Assembly (NCBI GenBank): GCA_023957115.1
Contig: JAMLHN010000010.1
Location: forward strand, 38,824 to 102,823
Direction: 5' to 3'
Length of the DNA: 64,000 nt
Origin: Thermomicrobiales bacterium
Lineage (GTDB): Bacteria; Chloroflexota; Chloroflexia; Thermomicrobiales; UBA6265
Shown here piece after piece: positions 35,300-43,764 of the stretch (positions are counted from its first letter, which is position 1; every line of letters begins with the position of its first letter). The position numbers and the translations under genes are program-made. The notes below the pieces were generated by a model that did not search any database, was not told where the DNA came from, and saw nothing but the letters and a program-made list of their open reading frames with translations.

Positions 35300-36229
35300 A
35301 TGCCGACTCAACCATTCGAACCTGCCAGCCTGAATCCCAAACCGGTCATGCCGCTCTGGAAGGCATGGTGGCTGGCGGCGCGGCCGAAAACGCTTCCGGC
35401 CGCGATTGCCCCGGTCATTGCCGGAACCGCGGTCGCTATCCACGAGCATGGATTCTTCCTGCCCGCCGCGGTGGCGGCGCTGGTCACGGCGCTGCTGCTG
35501 CAGATCGCGGCGAATTTCGCCAATGACGCCATCGATTTCAAGAAAGGCGCCGACACGGCCGAGCGCGCAGGTCCGACCCGGGTTACCGCCGGAGGAATCC
35601 TGAGTGCAGACGCCGTCCTGAAAGCAACCGGCGTGGTTCTGGCACTGGCAGCGGTCAGTGGCCTCTCCCTCGTCTGGCGGGCGGGTTGGCCGTTTTTGCT
35701 GCTGGGGCTGGCTGCCATCGTCTGCGCGGTCGCCTATACCGGCGGTCCGTTCCCGATCAGCTATCTGGGGCTCGGGGAGCTCTTCGTCTTCCTCTTTTTC
35801 GGTCTGCTGGCCGTGGCCGGGACGGCATACGTGCAAACACTCGAGCTGACCTGGCTGGCTGTAGCGATCTCGATTCCCATCGGGGCGCTGGCGATCGGCA
35901 TCCTGATCGTGAACAATCTACGCGATATCCCGACCGACACGGCGACCGGAAAACGAACCATTGCGGTCCGGATCGGCGCGCGTAACACCCAATACGAATA
36001 TGGGCTCATGCTGGCGATTGCGATGGCAACGCCGTTCGTTCTCTTCCTGATCGGCTGGCTGAGCTGGTCGTGGATGCTAACCGTTTTTGCGTGGCCGGTC
36101 TTCTATCGACTCTGGCAGGAGATCACAACCAAAACCGGGCCCGCGCTCAATCCGTCGCTTGGCAATACCGGCAAAGCGCTCCTGCTCTATAGCGTGCTGC
36201 TCTCGGCCGCTTTGGTGATTTCTCGATGA
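35300..36229 (+). CDS. menA: 1,4-dihydroxy-2-naphthoate prenyltransferase
   Basis: 309 residues from the ATG at 35300; an ATG at 35348 (MPLWKAWWLAARPKTLPAAI) is an alternative, and neither has a strong ribosome site. The MenA/UbiA fold is clear: LAARPKTLPAAIAPVIAGTA, the metal/diphosphate motif QIAANFANDAIDFKKGADTA with N-D-x-x-D, and the second motif VNNLRDIPTDTATGKRT. About eight membrane helices follow. It attaches the polyprenyl tail to DHNA in menaquinone synthesis. The stop overlaps menG by 4 bases (ATGA). Confidence 0.93.
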   Translation: MPTQPFEPASLNPKPVMPLWKAWWLAARPKTLPAAIAPVIAGTAVAIHEHGFFLPAAVAALVTALLLQIAANFANDAIDFKKGADTAERAGPTRVTAGGILSADAVLKATGVVLALAAVSGLSLVWRAGWPFLLLGLAAIVCAVAYTGGPFPISYLGLGELFVFLFFGLLAVAGTAYVQTLELTWLAVAISIPIGALAIGILIVNNLRDIPTDTATGKRTIAVRIGARNTQYEYGLMLAIAMATPFVLFLIGWLSWSWMLTVFAWPVFYRLWQEITTKTGPALNPSLGNTGKALLLYSVLLSAALVISR

Positions 36230-36960
36230 CCGAATCACGCCCGCGCAACCCAGGCGCGATCGCCGAGCCGGCAACGGTACGCGCGATGTTCGACCGGATC
36301 GTCCCCCGCTACGATCTGATGAACCACCTGATGACCTTTGGCATGGATCTGCGCTGGCGCAAGCTCATTGCCACCCGTGCCGCCGCGATGGGCGATTCAG
36401 TGCTCGATGTGGCCACCGGCACGGGAGATGTCGCGTTCGACATCCGGGCCGCCGGCGCTCGAACGGTGATCGGACTCGACTTCTCGCCGGAGATGATCGG
36501 CGCAGCCCGGACCAAGGGAGCTGCACGCGGATCGGATATCGAATTCCTGATCGGCGATGCCATGGCTCTCCCTTTTCCCGACAACAGCTTCGACGCCTGC
36601 ACAGTCTCGTTCGGTCTGCGCAACATGCCGGACTACGCCGCCGCCATTGCTGAGATGACCCGCGTGTTGCGTCCCGGTGGCCGGTTCGTCTGTCTAGAGA
36701 TGACGCCCTATCGCAAACCGGTGCTTGGACGTCTCTTTTCCTTGTATTTCGAGAAGATCGTGCCAATCGTTGGTGGCGTGTTGAGCGGCGATATCGGCGC
36801 GTACCGATACCTGCCGCAATCGGTTGCCAACTTCCCGGCCAGTACCCAGCTCGTCATGCTCATGCGCGCTGCCGGGTTGACCAACACCCACGTGACGATG
36901 TTGGGGTTCGGCACGGTGGCGATCCATACGGGAACGAAGGAGTTGGGATCTGGGAGTTAG
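36226..36960 (+). CDS. menG: Demethylmenaquinone methyltransferase
   Basis: 244 residues. UbiE/MenG landmarks are all present: FDRIVPRYDLMNHLMTFGMD near the start, the SAM site DVATGTGDVAFDI, the acidic loop GLDFSPEM, the post-I motif DAMALPFPDNSFD and FGLRNMPDY. It methylates demethylmenaquinone in the last step and is coupled to menA by the 4-base overlap. The C-terminal ELGSGS and the TAG stop are written by the heptad repeat at 36939-36973, as in three other genes here. Confidence 0.95.
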   Translation: MTESRPRNPGAIAEPATVRAMFDRIVPRYDLMNHLMTFGMDLRWRKLIATRAAAMGDSVLDVATGTGDVAFDIRAAGARTVIGLDFSPEMIGAARTKGAARGSDIEFLIGDAMALPFPDNSFDACTVSFGLRNMPDYAAAIAEMTRVLRPGGRFVCLEMTPYRKPVLGRLFSLYFEKIVPIVGGVLSGDIGAYRYLPQSVANFPASTQLVMLMRAAGLTNTHVTMLGFGTVAIHTGTKELGSGS

Positions 36961-36973
36961 GAGCTGGGACTTT
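36939..36973. repeat. Heptad repeat overlapping the 3' end of menG
   Basis: GGAGTTG, GGATCTG, GGAGTTA, GGAGCTG, GGACTTT; the third unit gives the menG stop. Confidence 0.85.
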
Positions 36974-37083
36974 GGTCGCATTGCGACCCGTGTCTCCTAA
37001 TTGAAAGGAGACTGCTGGCCTCAGACGTCGTTCGGCCAATCCCGGGAAACTAGGATATGCTCCCCGCATTCGTTCGTTCCGAA

Positions 37084-37111
37084 CTCCTAAATCCCAACTC
37101 CTAACTCCTCT
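37084..37111. repeat. Heptad repeat, GGAGTTA family reversed
   Basis: CTCCTAA, ATCCCAA, CTCCTAA, CTCCTCT, just upstream of the ribosome site of the LLM-class gene. With the array at 36939 it forms a 150-base inverted pair. Confidence 0.8.
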
Positions 37112-37132
37112 CTCTCAAAGGAGCCAACGCCC

Positions 37133-38153
37133 ATGTCCGTCCCCGACACGATGCATCCCTGGGTCAGCGAGCGGAAGGGGGCAGTTCCGATTCGCGGCGC
37201 AGCTAAACGCGGGTGACCACCCCGAACCGGGGAAGACGCTGATCGAAGCCGCGAAAGGAATCGAGGAGCTCGGTTTCGATGCGGTTTTTCTGGGCGACCA
37301 TCCCGTTTGGACACCGGACGTTTATCTGCATCTCGCCGCAATGGCGATGGTGACCGAGCGGATCAGCCTCGGCCCGATCGTCGCGGCGGCGCCATATCGC
37401 AATCCGGTCGTTTCCGCCCGGTTGGTCTCCGATCTCGATCGCCTCAGCAACGGACGCGCCGTCAACGGGCTTGGAATCGGCTGGAATGCCTCTGAATGGG
37501 AGATGGGGCGCAACGAGTTCGACATGCTGGGTATTCCCTATCCTCCCACCAGCGCCCGCCAGGACCAATTGGAGGAGTACATCACCATCATGCGCGGTGC
37601 CTGGCACGCGCCACCATTCACCTTCGAGGGGCAGCACTACCAGATCACCGAAGCCTCCATTTCGCCTCCGGTACAGCAGCCCGAACCACCATTGCTGATT
37701 GCCGGTGGTGGCAAGCGAACCCTGGGGCAAGCCGCCCGTTTCGCCGATATGGTCAATTTTGGACCCGGGCCGGCCGGTGGCACCGCCGGCCCCCAGCTTG
37801 CAGCCGAACGGCTCGGCGTCTTGCGCGAGCAATGCGCCGCAATTGGCCGAAATCCGGATCACATCCTGACGTCCAGCTTCGAGCACTGGCTGGTGGTCGC
37901 GCCCGATCAAGCCGCGCTCGACCGCAAGATCGCCAAGTACTTCCCGGACGGCATTTCTGGCTTCTGGGGTGCGGGCCTGGTAGCCAAGACGGTCGAGGGG
38001 ACGATCGACTACTACCAGGAGTTCATCGACGCCGGAATCGAGTACTTTGTCTTCCAGTCGCTCGACATCTTCGATCGGGAAACCCTCGAGCTCGTCGAGT
38101 TCGAGGTCGAACCGGTCCTGCACGCGCGGAATGCCCCGCAGCCCCGCAGGTGA
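37133..38153 (+). pseudogene. LLM-class (F420-type) oxidoreductase, one frame break near its start
   Basis: AAAGGAG at 37117-37123 and the ATG at 37133 give a good start (MSVPDTMHPWVSERKG), but that frame ends within 26 codons. The luciferase-like fold continues one frame over from about 37182: QFRFAAQLNAGDHPEPGKTL, then GFDAVFLGDHPVWTPDVYLH and on to the stop at 38153. The switch falls on a run of five G (37177-37181), so a single-base homopolymer error is the simplest reading. Restored length is about 340 residues. The family uses F420 or FMN; TERISLGPIVAAAPYRNPVV is the usual strand 3 region. The substrate is unknown. Confidence 0.85.
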
Positions 38154-38377
38154 GCCCGTGGTTTCGGCGGTTATCCAGTAGATTCGAGCCGGCCTGGCGC
38201 ACAACAGTCTCGAACAACCGCGGCGCGACGGAGCGCGCGGGTTTGTAACGAAGTTGACACATCGAGCCCGGCCACAACGTCATATCCGCGACAGCTTCTT
38301 TCCCATACTCAACGATGATCATCGCGTCCGAGGATCGCTTCTGGATCGATCCCTGCACGATGGGAAAGGAGGTCCCC

Positions 38378-39256
38378 GTGGAATCGCAAATGATCGACAC
38401 GTTTGCCCGCTTTGCCGGACAGGGAGCCAACCGGCGCCAACTCCTTCGCTACGCGCTGGGCGCGCTTGGCGGTCTGGCGCTGGCCCGGCGTGAGGCAGCA
38501 GCCCAGGATCCCTGCAACGCCCCCTTCATGTACTGCGACGAGATGTGCGTCTACTCGCTCACCAGTAACGAGCACTGCGGCGTGTGCGACAACGCCTGCG
38601 GCGATCTGGTCTGTATCGAGGGGGTCTGCACCTCGTGCGAGGAGATCGGTCTGACGACCTGCGAGGACCCCATCGGAGGGGGCCGCTACTGCGCCGACCT
38701 GACCAACGATCTCAATTGCGGGGCCTGCGGCAACCTCTGCACGACCGGGCCCTGCGTAGACGGAATATGTACGTCCACGGTCGAATGCGAACCCGGCTTC
38801 ACGGAATGCTGGGGAGAGTGCGTCGCTCTGCAGAGCGACGCATTTCACTGCGGCACGTGTTTCATCCAGTGTGCCGGTGAAGTGGGGCCGGGTGAATCGA
38901 GCATCGGCGTCTGTGTTGCCGGCGAGTGCCAGGTCACCTGCCTACCGGACTACACGATGTGCGGTGCGCAATGCCTCGATCTCTCCAGCGATCCCGCCAA
39001 CTGCGGCGCCTGCGGCGCGGCCTGTGCCAGCGGTAGCTGCGTCGATGGTACGTGCGAGGATTCCGGAAGCAGCGACGACACGGATCGTGATGGCGCCACG
39101 ACGTTGCCCGCGACCGGCAGCGGAGCAACCAGCATGTCCGAGGATCCCTTCCTCAGGCAGGCGCCGGTCGCCGGCGGTGTTGCGGTGCTTGCGGCAGCCG
39201 GAGTGCGCTGGCTGGGACGACAGTCAACCGACCGCGAGCCGGCGCCACCTGCATAA
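38378..39256 (+). CDS. Exported Cys-rich repeat protein with LPATG anchor
   Basis: 292 residues from a GTG at 38378, with AAAGGAGGT (38365-38373) 4 bases upstream. A twin-Arg signal is present (NRRQLLRYALGALGGLALAR). Four to five repeats of the form CGxCxxxC...CxxGxC follow (for example NCGACGNLCTTGPCVDGICT), like Stig1/myxobacterial Cys modules. The C-terminus has LPATGSG, a hydrophobic stretch (APVAGGVAVLAAAGV) and a basic tail, i.e. a sortase-type sorting signal. A surface protein stabilised by disulfides is inferred. A second LPATG Cys-rich protein is at 46525-47187; no sortase gene is in the window. Confidence 0.75.
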   Translation: MESQMIDTFARFAGQGANRRQLLRYALGALGGLALARREAAAQDPCNAPFMYCDEMCVYSLTSNEHCGVCDNACGDLVCIEGVCTSCEEIGLTTCEDPIGGGRYCADLTNDLNCGACGNLCTTGPCVDGICTSTVECEPGFTECWGECVALQSDAFHCGTCFIQCAGEVGPGESSIGVCVAGECQVTCLPDYTMCGAQCLDLSSDPANCGACGAACASGSCVDGTCEDSGSSDDTDRDGATTLPATGSGATSMSEDPFLRQAPVAGGVAVLAAAGVRWLGRQSTDREPAPPA

Positions 39257-39426
39257 CCGGTATCTCGTCTCGAATCGGGGGCGGCGCTGCCCGCGCTGTC
39301 CCCGGGCCCACGCAACCGTACGAGCGAGCCCGACCGTATCCGGAATCCGGGTAATTGCCTGGGAATGCCGTCGCCGGCGGTCCTGGGCCGACCTCCTCGC
39401 GTCGATCCCGGATCCTGCTCCAGCCC

Positions 39427-39455
39427 TTGACCAACGCTTGCCAACAGTGTACAAC
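39427..39455 (+). promoter_or_regulatory. Promoter of the AbrB/PIN operon
   Basis: TTGACC, 17 bases, TACAAC. The -10 element overlaps the first GTTGTAC-type half-site, so antitoxin binding would exclude RNA polymerase. Confidence 0.6.
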
Positions 39456-39493
39456 CGTTGCAAGTGAGTTGTACGCATCCTCAAAGGTTGTAC
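39449..39493 (+). promoter_or_regulatory. Operator with three GTTGTAC half-sites, 19 bp apart
   Basis: GTACAAC (39449-39455, inverted), GTTGTAC (39468-39474) and GTTGTAC (39487-39493). Starts are exactly 19 bases apart and the last site ends one base before the ATG at 39495. Autorepression by the AbrB-type antitoxin is the expected role. Confidence 0.7.
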
Positions 39494-39494
39494 C

Positions 39495-39791
39495 ATGGCC
39501 AAATCGACGAAAACCTACTACACCAGCAGCGTAAGCCAGAAGGGGCAGATCACGCTCCCGGTCGATCTGCGCAAGGAGCTCGATATCGAGCCGAAGGACA
39601 TTGTCGTGATTGCATTGGAGGAGGGCCACATTCAGATCGAGAAAGCGGAATCGAATCTGCTCAGCGGCTATGGCGTTGTTCCTATGCCCGATCAATCCAA
39701 AAACTGGAAAGAGATCGAACGTGACGTGTTCGATGATGTCGCGGAGCGGAACGTACACAAGTGGCTTTCTCCTGAAGGGAAAAACGAGTAG
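39495..39791 (+). CDS. AbrB/SpoVT (MazE-type) antitoxin
   Basis: 98 residues. The swapped-hairpin AbrB DNA-binding domain covers about 9-52: SSVSQKGQITLPVDLRKELD, then KDIVVIALEEGHIQIEK. The C-terminal half (WKEIERDVFDDVAERN) is the likely toxin-neutralising part. It is followed after 3 bases by a PIN-domain gene, so it is the antitoxin of a VapBC-like pair. The operator with 19-bp spaced half-sites lies directly in front. Confidence 0.88.
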   Translation: MAKSTKTYYTSSVSQKGQITLPVDLRKELDIEPKDIVVIALEEGHIQIEKAESNLLSGYGVVPMPDQSKNWKEIERDVFDDVAERNVHKWLSPEGKNE

Positions 39792-39794
39792 CCG

Positions 39795-40211
39795 GTGTTG
39801 TATGTCGATACGAACGTCTTCATCGTTTACTTGACCGGCACTCCTTCACATCAAGGACGGCTGGCACACGCGTTCTTCAAGGATCTGTCGATTGGATCGG
39901 TCATCGCCACAACGACTGAAGGGGTTCTGGTCGAGGCCACGCAAGTTCTCTCCTCGAAGAAAGGACTCGCGTATCCGCGCGACCAAATCAGCCATGAGCT
40001 CAAGCGAATACTCGCGTTTCGAGGGTTGCGCCTGGAGAGGCTCGAGCTCCACTTGCGCGCGCTCGATCGATTTGCCGCGACAAATCTCGACTATGTCGAT
40101 TGCATCCTTATCGAGTCGGCGGATGGCCCAGATGACGCTGTGATCAGTTTCGATCGAGACTACGACCGGGTCCGCGTCGGCATTCGCTTGGAGCCGGCAT
40201 CCGACAATTAG
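39795..40211 (+). CDS. PIN-domain RNase toxin (VapC-like)
   Basis: 138 residues from a GTG at 39795. PIN acidic residues are visible: the N-terminal Asp in LYVDTNVFIVYL, Glu in TTTEGVLVEATQVL, Asp in LDYVDCILIESA and Asp in ISFDRDYDRV. These coordinate the metal in the RNase site. It starts 3 bases after the antitoxin stop, so both are translated together. VapC toxins usually cut tRNA or rRNA; the target here is unknown. Confidence 0.85.
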   Translation: MLYVDTNVFIVYLTGTPSHQGRLAHAFFKDLSIGSVIATTTEGVLVEATQVLSSKKGLAYPRDQISHELKRILAFRGLRLERLELHLRALDRFAATNLDYVDCILIESADGPDDAVISFDRDYDRVRVGIRLEPASDN

Positions 40212-40262
40212 GAAATCTCCGTCCAAGCATCTTTTGCTTTGCAAGAAACCGAGGAGCACTCC

Positions 40263-40970
40263 TTGACCGTACTCGAAGATCTCAGCACCGACGACCAGAT
40301 CGTGCTCATGCGCACGCCGAATGCGCTGGTGATGGCCACCGCCTATGCCGAGCAGGACGGCGTCTTTAGCATCCGCAAAGAGCTGAAAGCCGGGTTGCAG
40401 GCGGCGATCGACGGCGCAACCGCGTTTCCAGACAACCAGATCATCCAGCGGTTGGCGCTGGAGATGAACTCGATCAATCCCGAAGAGGTCGACGAGGTCA
40501 AAGAACGTGCCCGTACCGCGAGCGAGCCCGCCGATCTGGTCGAGGAGCGCAATCCGTCCAAGTCTCGTCCGTGGGCATTGCAACTGGCGGGCGAATCGCT
40601 GGCGATCATGGATGCCCATGCCACGGTCGAGGAGGCAGTCGAGTTCAAGTACTGGCTCTACTCCATTGCCGATCAGGTGACGCTCGCGTCCAAGGCGGGT
40701 GGATTGCTCGGGTTCGGTGGCACGCGGGTCAGTCCAGCGGAAGCTGCCTTCTTGCGTCAGCTTCGGCAGGCGCTCGACATTCCCGAGGACAACGTATCCT
40801 CGGCCGCCGAATCGAACGCCAAAACCGACGCCGAACCTGCTCCGCCGGCCTCACCTGCACGGGAAACCGAAGCGGCGCGCATTGCCCGCCTGGACGCTGC
40901 CTCGGTACGCGCCGGCGAGCCGGTGGAGGAACCGAAATCGGTTCCCGCCGAGCGCCCGGAAGACGTATAG
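40263..40970 (+). CDS. Conserved helical protein of unknown function
   Basis: 235 residues from the TTG at 40263, with GAGGAG at 40251-40256; a TTG at 40239 lacks a ribosome site. The middle (HATVEEAVEFKYWLYSIADQ, then LASKAGGLLGFGGTRVSPAE) is helical with a Gly-rich turn, and the last 60 residues are Ala/Glu/Pro-rich and probably disordered. No signal peptide or membrane segment is seen. Similar helical proteins are sometimes annotated near stress or tellurium genes, but I cannot assign a family. It follows the toxin gene after 51 bases in the same direction. Confidence 0.6.
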   Translation: MTVLEDLSTDDQIVLMRTPNALVMATAYAEQDGVFSIRKELKAGLQAAIDGATAFPDNQIIQRLALEMNSINPEEVDEVKERARTASEPADLVEERNPSKSRPWALQLAGESLAIMDAHATVEEAVEFKYWLYSIADQVTLASKAGGLLGFGGTRVSPAEAAFLRQLRQALDIPEDNVSSAAESNAKTDAEPAPPASPARETEAARIARLDAASVRAGEPVEEPKSVPAERPEDV

Positions 40971-41050
40971 GCCGGCGCGGGGACACGGCCCGGGGTAGGA
41001 CCATGCTCACGCGCGGTTTGCTGTACCAGCGCGTGAGTGGTTCATCCCGC

Positions 41051-41512
41051 TCACTCCGCTCTCCATTCGCGAATGTGCGCGGTGTGCATGGCATAGTGAC
41101 TATAGGTATCCCATCGGAGTCGGGACCGAAACCGTTGCTTGCTGTGCAGGAGCTCGTCCGGCACGGTCTCGAGATAGGCGAGGAGCTGGGTATGCACGTC
41201 GAGCAGACGCTCCCGTACCTCGTCCAGTGACCGGGCATGATTTTCTTCGAACTTGCGGGCGTTGAATTCGTCCAGGCTGCCGTACCGGGAGGCATAGGTC
41301 GGCGGTTTCTTCCCTTCGGCTATCGCCGGCAAGTGGTGAAGCGCCTCCGCTTCCCAGGTTGTGATATGCGCCAAGACATCCTTGACCGACCAATCGCCGA
41401 CGACGCCTGGCTCCACCATCTGCGCATCGGTCAGACCGTCGAACGAGTCGAGCAGCGCGTTCCAGCGCGACTCGATCGTTGTTCGTAGCCGGTCTCGTAC
41501 GCTCTGGGCCAT
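41051..41512 (-). CDS. DinB-family protein
   Basis: 153 residues from the ATG at 41512. The DinB four-helix pattern is complete: RLRTTIESRWNALLDSFDGL, then VGDWSVKDVLAHITTWEAEA with the first metal His, and DTYSHYAMHTAHIREW with the last two. Members bind a divalent metal and some are bacillithiol or mycothiol transferases. This copy is intact, unlike the one at 25826-26308. It is transcribed toward the helical protein gene. Confidence 0.85.
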   Translation of the reverse strand: MAQSVRDRLRTTIESRWNALLDSFDGLTDAQMVEPGVVGDWSVKDVLAHITTWEAEALHHLPAIAEGKKPPTYASRYGSLDEFNARKFEENHARSLDEVRERLLDVHTQLLAYLETVPDELLHSKQRFRSRLRWDTYSHYAMHTAHIREWRAE

Positions 41513-41629
41513 GCCTCCAGCTCCTCTCGCTTCGCCATTCTGCTTATGAAACGCGCGGAGGACGGAAATGCGAGATCGGCTCAGCATCTCCTGCCGTCCG
41601 GGGTTTGTGTCCGGAGCAGGCTGCATTGC

Positions 41630-42454
41630 CTATTCCTCGGCGGTTGCCTTGAACGCCTTGACGCCCAGGTACGCACCGGCCGACAGCGCGAAGAGGACGG
41701 TCAACCCGCTGCCCAGCTCCGGAAGGCGGTCGATCGGCTGGTGAACGTCACGGTTCAATCCCTGCGCAACGGTGATGGCGTAGCCTCCGGCGAACACGAG
41801 GGTCAGCATCAGAAACTGGACGCGGGAGAGCTCGAGGCCGGGGTTATCGGTGATGAAGTTTCCGCGGACCAGATCGCCAAGCGTTGCACGACTCGCCGAT
41901 GTCTTGGCGGCGACGATGCCGTGTGGAACGTATCCAAGCTCGTCCATCTGGGCGATCTGTTGTGGCGAGCGGATGAAGCGTGTCTCCCGCGTGAGTCCCC
42001 GAGCCGTCATGATGGCCGAGATGCCGGCCGTTGCCAGACTGATGCCAATCACGATCAGCAGTGGAGTGGGGAGATCGAGGGCGATCGGACTCTGCGCACA
42101 TCTACTTGGATCCGGGGCGGCAGAGCCGGCTGGGGACCGACAATCACGCGCAAGGTTGACCGTGATTGCAGTAGCGATTCCCCCAAGTACGAGGACGACC
42201 CAGAGAAACGCCTGGAACCGTGACAGGCTCACGCGGTCGGCTTCATCCAGGATGACGCCCAGCGGCCCGCGCCCCTTGCTTTTTCCCAGGGCAATGGAAA
42301 AGACCAGCAACAATCCGAGCTGGAGCAACCAGATGCGCACCGGCTCGCGCGCCGCGGCATCGCGAAACCAGCTCCATTGCCAGGCAGCCAGAAATGTGAG
42401 CGGGATAGCGCACATAGCGGCAATATCGACAAGACTCCAAGTGCGGCTGTACAT
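41630..42454 (-). CDS. Integral membrane protein, unknown function
   Basis: 274 residues. About five to six hydrophobic segments are visible: IAAMCAIPLTFLAAWQW, IWLLQLGLLLVFSIALG, FQAFLWVVLVLGGIATAI, TPLLIVIGISLATAGISAI, FLMLTLVFAGGYAITVA and GLTVLFALSAGAYLGVKA. A twice-occurring LSRxQ motif (SLSRFQAFL, ELSRVQFLM) precedes two of the helices and suggests an internal duplication. No family can be named with confidence. A GGAGTTA heptad array starts 10 bases upstream of the start codon, in the place of a normal ribosome site. Confidence 0.65.
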   Translation of the reverse strand: MYSRTWSLVDIAAMCAIPLTFLAAWQWSWFRDAAAREPVRIWLLQLGLLLVFSIALGKSKGRGPLGVILDEADRVSLSRFQAFLWVVLVLGGIATAITVNLARDCRSPAGSAAPDPSRCAQSPIALDLPTPLLIVIGISLATAGISAIMTARGLTRETRFIRSPQQIAQMDELGYVPHGIVAAKTSASRATLGDLVRGNFITDNPGLELSRVQFLMLTLVFAGGYAITVAQGLNRDVHQPIDRLPELGSGLTVLFALSAGAYLGVKAFKATAEE

Positions 42455-42463
42455 GGCTATTGA

Positions 42464-42491
42464 GGAGTTAGGAGTTGGGATTTAGGAGTTG
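42464..42491. repeat. Heptad repeat, GGAGTTA family
   Basis: GGAGTTA, GGAGTTG, GGATTTA, GGAGTTG, immediately upstream of the membrane protein start. Confidence 0.85.
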
Positions 42492-42622
42492 GGTCGTGCT
42501 AGCGAATTCGGTGCTCTGAGGAAGCCGAATGGTCTACCGATCGTATCCAAGTCAGTCGACGTAGCTTATCGCTTTTGGGTTTCAGTAACACCGTGAGAAT
42601 GGTGGATGCGGGTATCCCACCT

Positions 42623-42650
42623 TTCCTAACTCCTAAATCCTAGCTCCTCA
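42623..42650. repeat. Heptad repeat, GGAGTTA family reversed
   Basis: TTCCTAA, CTCCTAA, ATCCTAG, CTCCTCA, abutting the stop codon (42651-42653) of the siderophore-interacting protein gene. Confidence 0.85.
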
Positions 42651-43463
42651 TCAGACTTCTTCGTGATGATCGTGGTCGGAGACGCCACGCTTCCAGTGTC
42701 CGGAGAAGCTGGTGAGCGCCGGATCGTAGCCAGCTTCCTTCATGTAGGCGCGGATCGGGCGGAGACTGGTGGCTTCGCCGCCGACGAGGGTGTAGACCGT
42801 GCCCTCTGGTTTCGGCAGTGCACGGATTGCATCTTCCAGCAGGTTGGTCGTTCCCGGCGCGGCGCCGTTGCGATGCAGCCAGGTGAGTTGCACATCCGCT
42901 TTGGTCTCGATCTCCTGTTCCTCTGCGGGATTATCGACCTCGACGATCGCGATCGCCTTCTGTCCGGCCGGGAGCTCCTCCAAACGGCGCGCAATGCTGG
43001 GGAGTGCGGTCTCGTCGCCGACGAGGAGATAGACATCGACGCCACCCGTGACCACCTTCGAGCCACGTGGCCCCAAGACCCCGAGCTTGCTGCCGATCGT
43101 TGCCGACTCCGCCCAGTTTCCAGCCGGACCGCTGCCATGCAGATAGAAATCGACCGTCAGGGTCCCCGTAGCGGCATCGAACAACCGCGGTGTGAAATCA
43201 CGCCGCTGTGGTGGAACCGCTCCGTCCGGCAACTTCAGTCCCTGATCGGTCACCTGTGGCAAAACCGGCTCGGCTTGCCCCTCGGCCGGAAAGACCAGCT
43301 TCATATGGTCGTCGGCATCGCGTGATTCGAACGACCTCAGATCCTCACCCTGCAACACGAACCGGCGCATCTTCGGGGTGAGCTGGGTGATCTCGACAAC
43401 GGTTGTCATCCGCGGAACGAGCGGAAACATCGCACGCTCGACGATCGGTTGGGTAGTGCTCAT
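42651..43463 (-). CDS. Siderophore-interacting FAD-type protein (SIP family)
   Basis: 270 residues from the ATG at 43463. The N-terminal half is the FAD-binding barrel (VEITQLTPKMRRFVLQGEDL, then RDFTPRLFDAATGTLTVDFY and LHGSGPAGNWAESA). The C-terminal half is NAD(P)H-binding-like (YLLVGDETALPSIARRLEEL, then YTLVGGEATSLRPIRAYMKE). This is the ViuB/SIP pattern; such proteins reduce ferric siderophores in the cytoplasm. A His-rich tail (SDHDHHEEV) could bind metal. No siderophore synthesis or uptake genes are adjacent. Confidence 0.9.
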   Translation of the reverse strand: MSTTQPIVERAMFPLVPRMTTVVEITQLTPKMRRFVLQGEDLRSFESRDADDHMKLVFPAEGQAEPVLPQVTDQGLKLPDGAVPPQRRDFTPRLFDAATGTLTVDFYLHGSGPAGNWAESATIGSKLGVLGPRGSKVVTGGVDVYLLVGDETALPSIARRLEELPAGQKAIAIVEVDNPAEEQEIETKADVQLTWLHRNGAAPGTTNLLEDAIRALPKPEGTVYTLVGGEATSLRPIRAYMKEAGYDPALTSFSGHWKRGVSDHDHHEEV

Positions 43464-43764
43464 GGTGTTGGAGTGTCCTTTGCCTGATTCTGAGACCGGA
43501 ATCCCGGAGTCCGGGAATTTATCTCCGACTATTTTAGTACGATTTTCGACCGGACACTCCATACCCAACCTCTGGACGCGTCAGGTTGTGGCGCGGCTCC
43601 TAAATCCCAACTCCGAACCCCTCGTTTCTTTTGCGAATCGCCCGCTCCTGACGTATCCTCCCTTGGTTCGCGTCTGCGTCCCGTGGCGGCCGCTCGCAGG
43701 CGTATCTCCTCGCACTCGCATCGCGTCGTTTCGTTCTGCGGCCAACCAGGCACTTTGACTACCC
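43464..43764. other. Divergent gap between SIP and accD
   Basis: Contains a reversed heptad array at 43597-43624. No gene was recognised, and no ribosome site stands out before accD. Confidence 0.5.
43597..43624. repeat. Heptad repeat, GGAGTTA family reversed
   Basis: CTCCTAA, ATCCCAA, CTCCGAA, CCCCTCG in 7-bp phase. Confidence 0.75.

Noticed and set aside
38256..38290. TTGACA near 38256 as a promoter for the LPATG gene
   Set aside because: No -10 element at 16-19 bases; the closest TCATAT is about 20 bases away.
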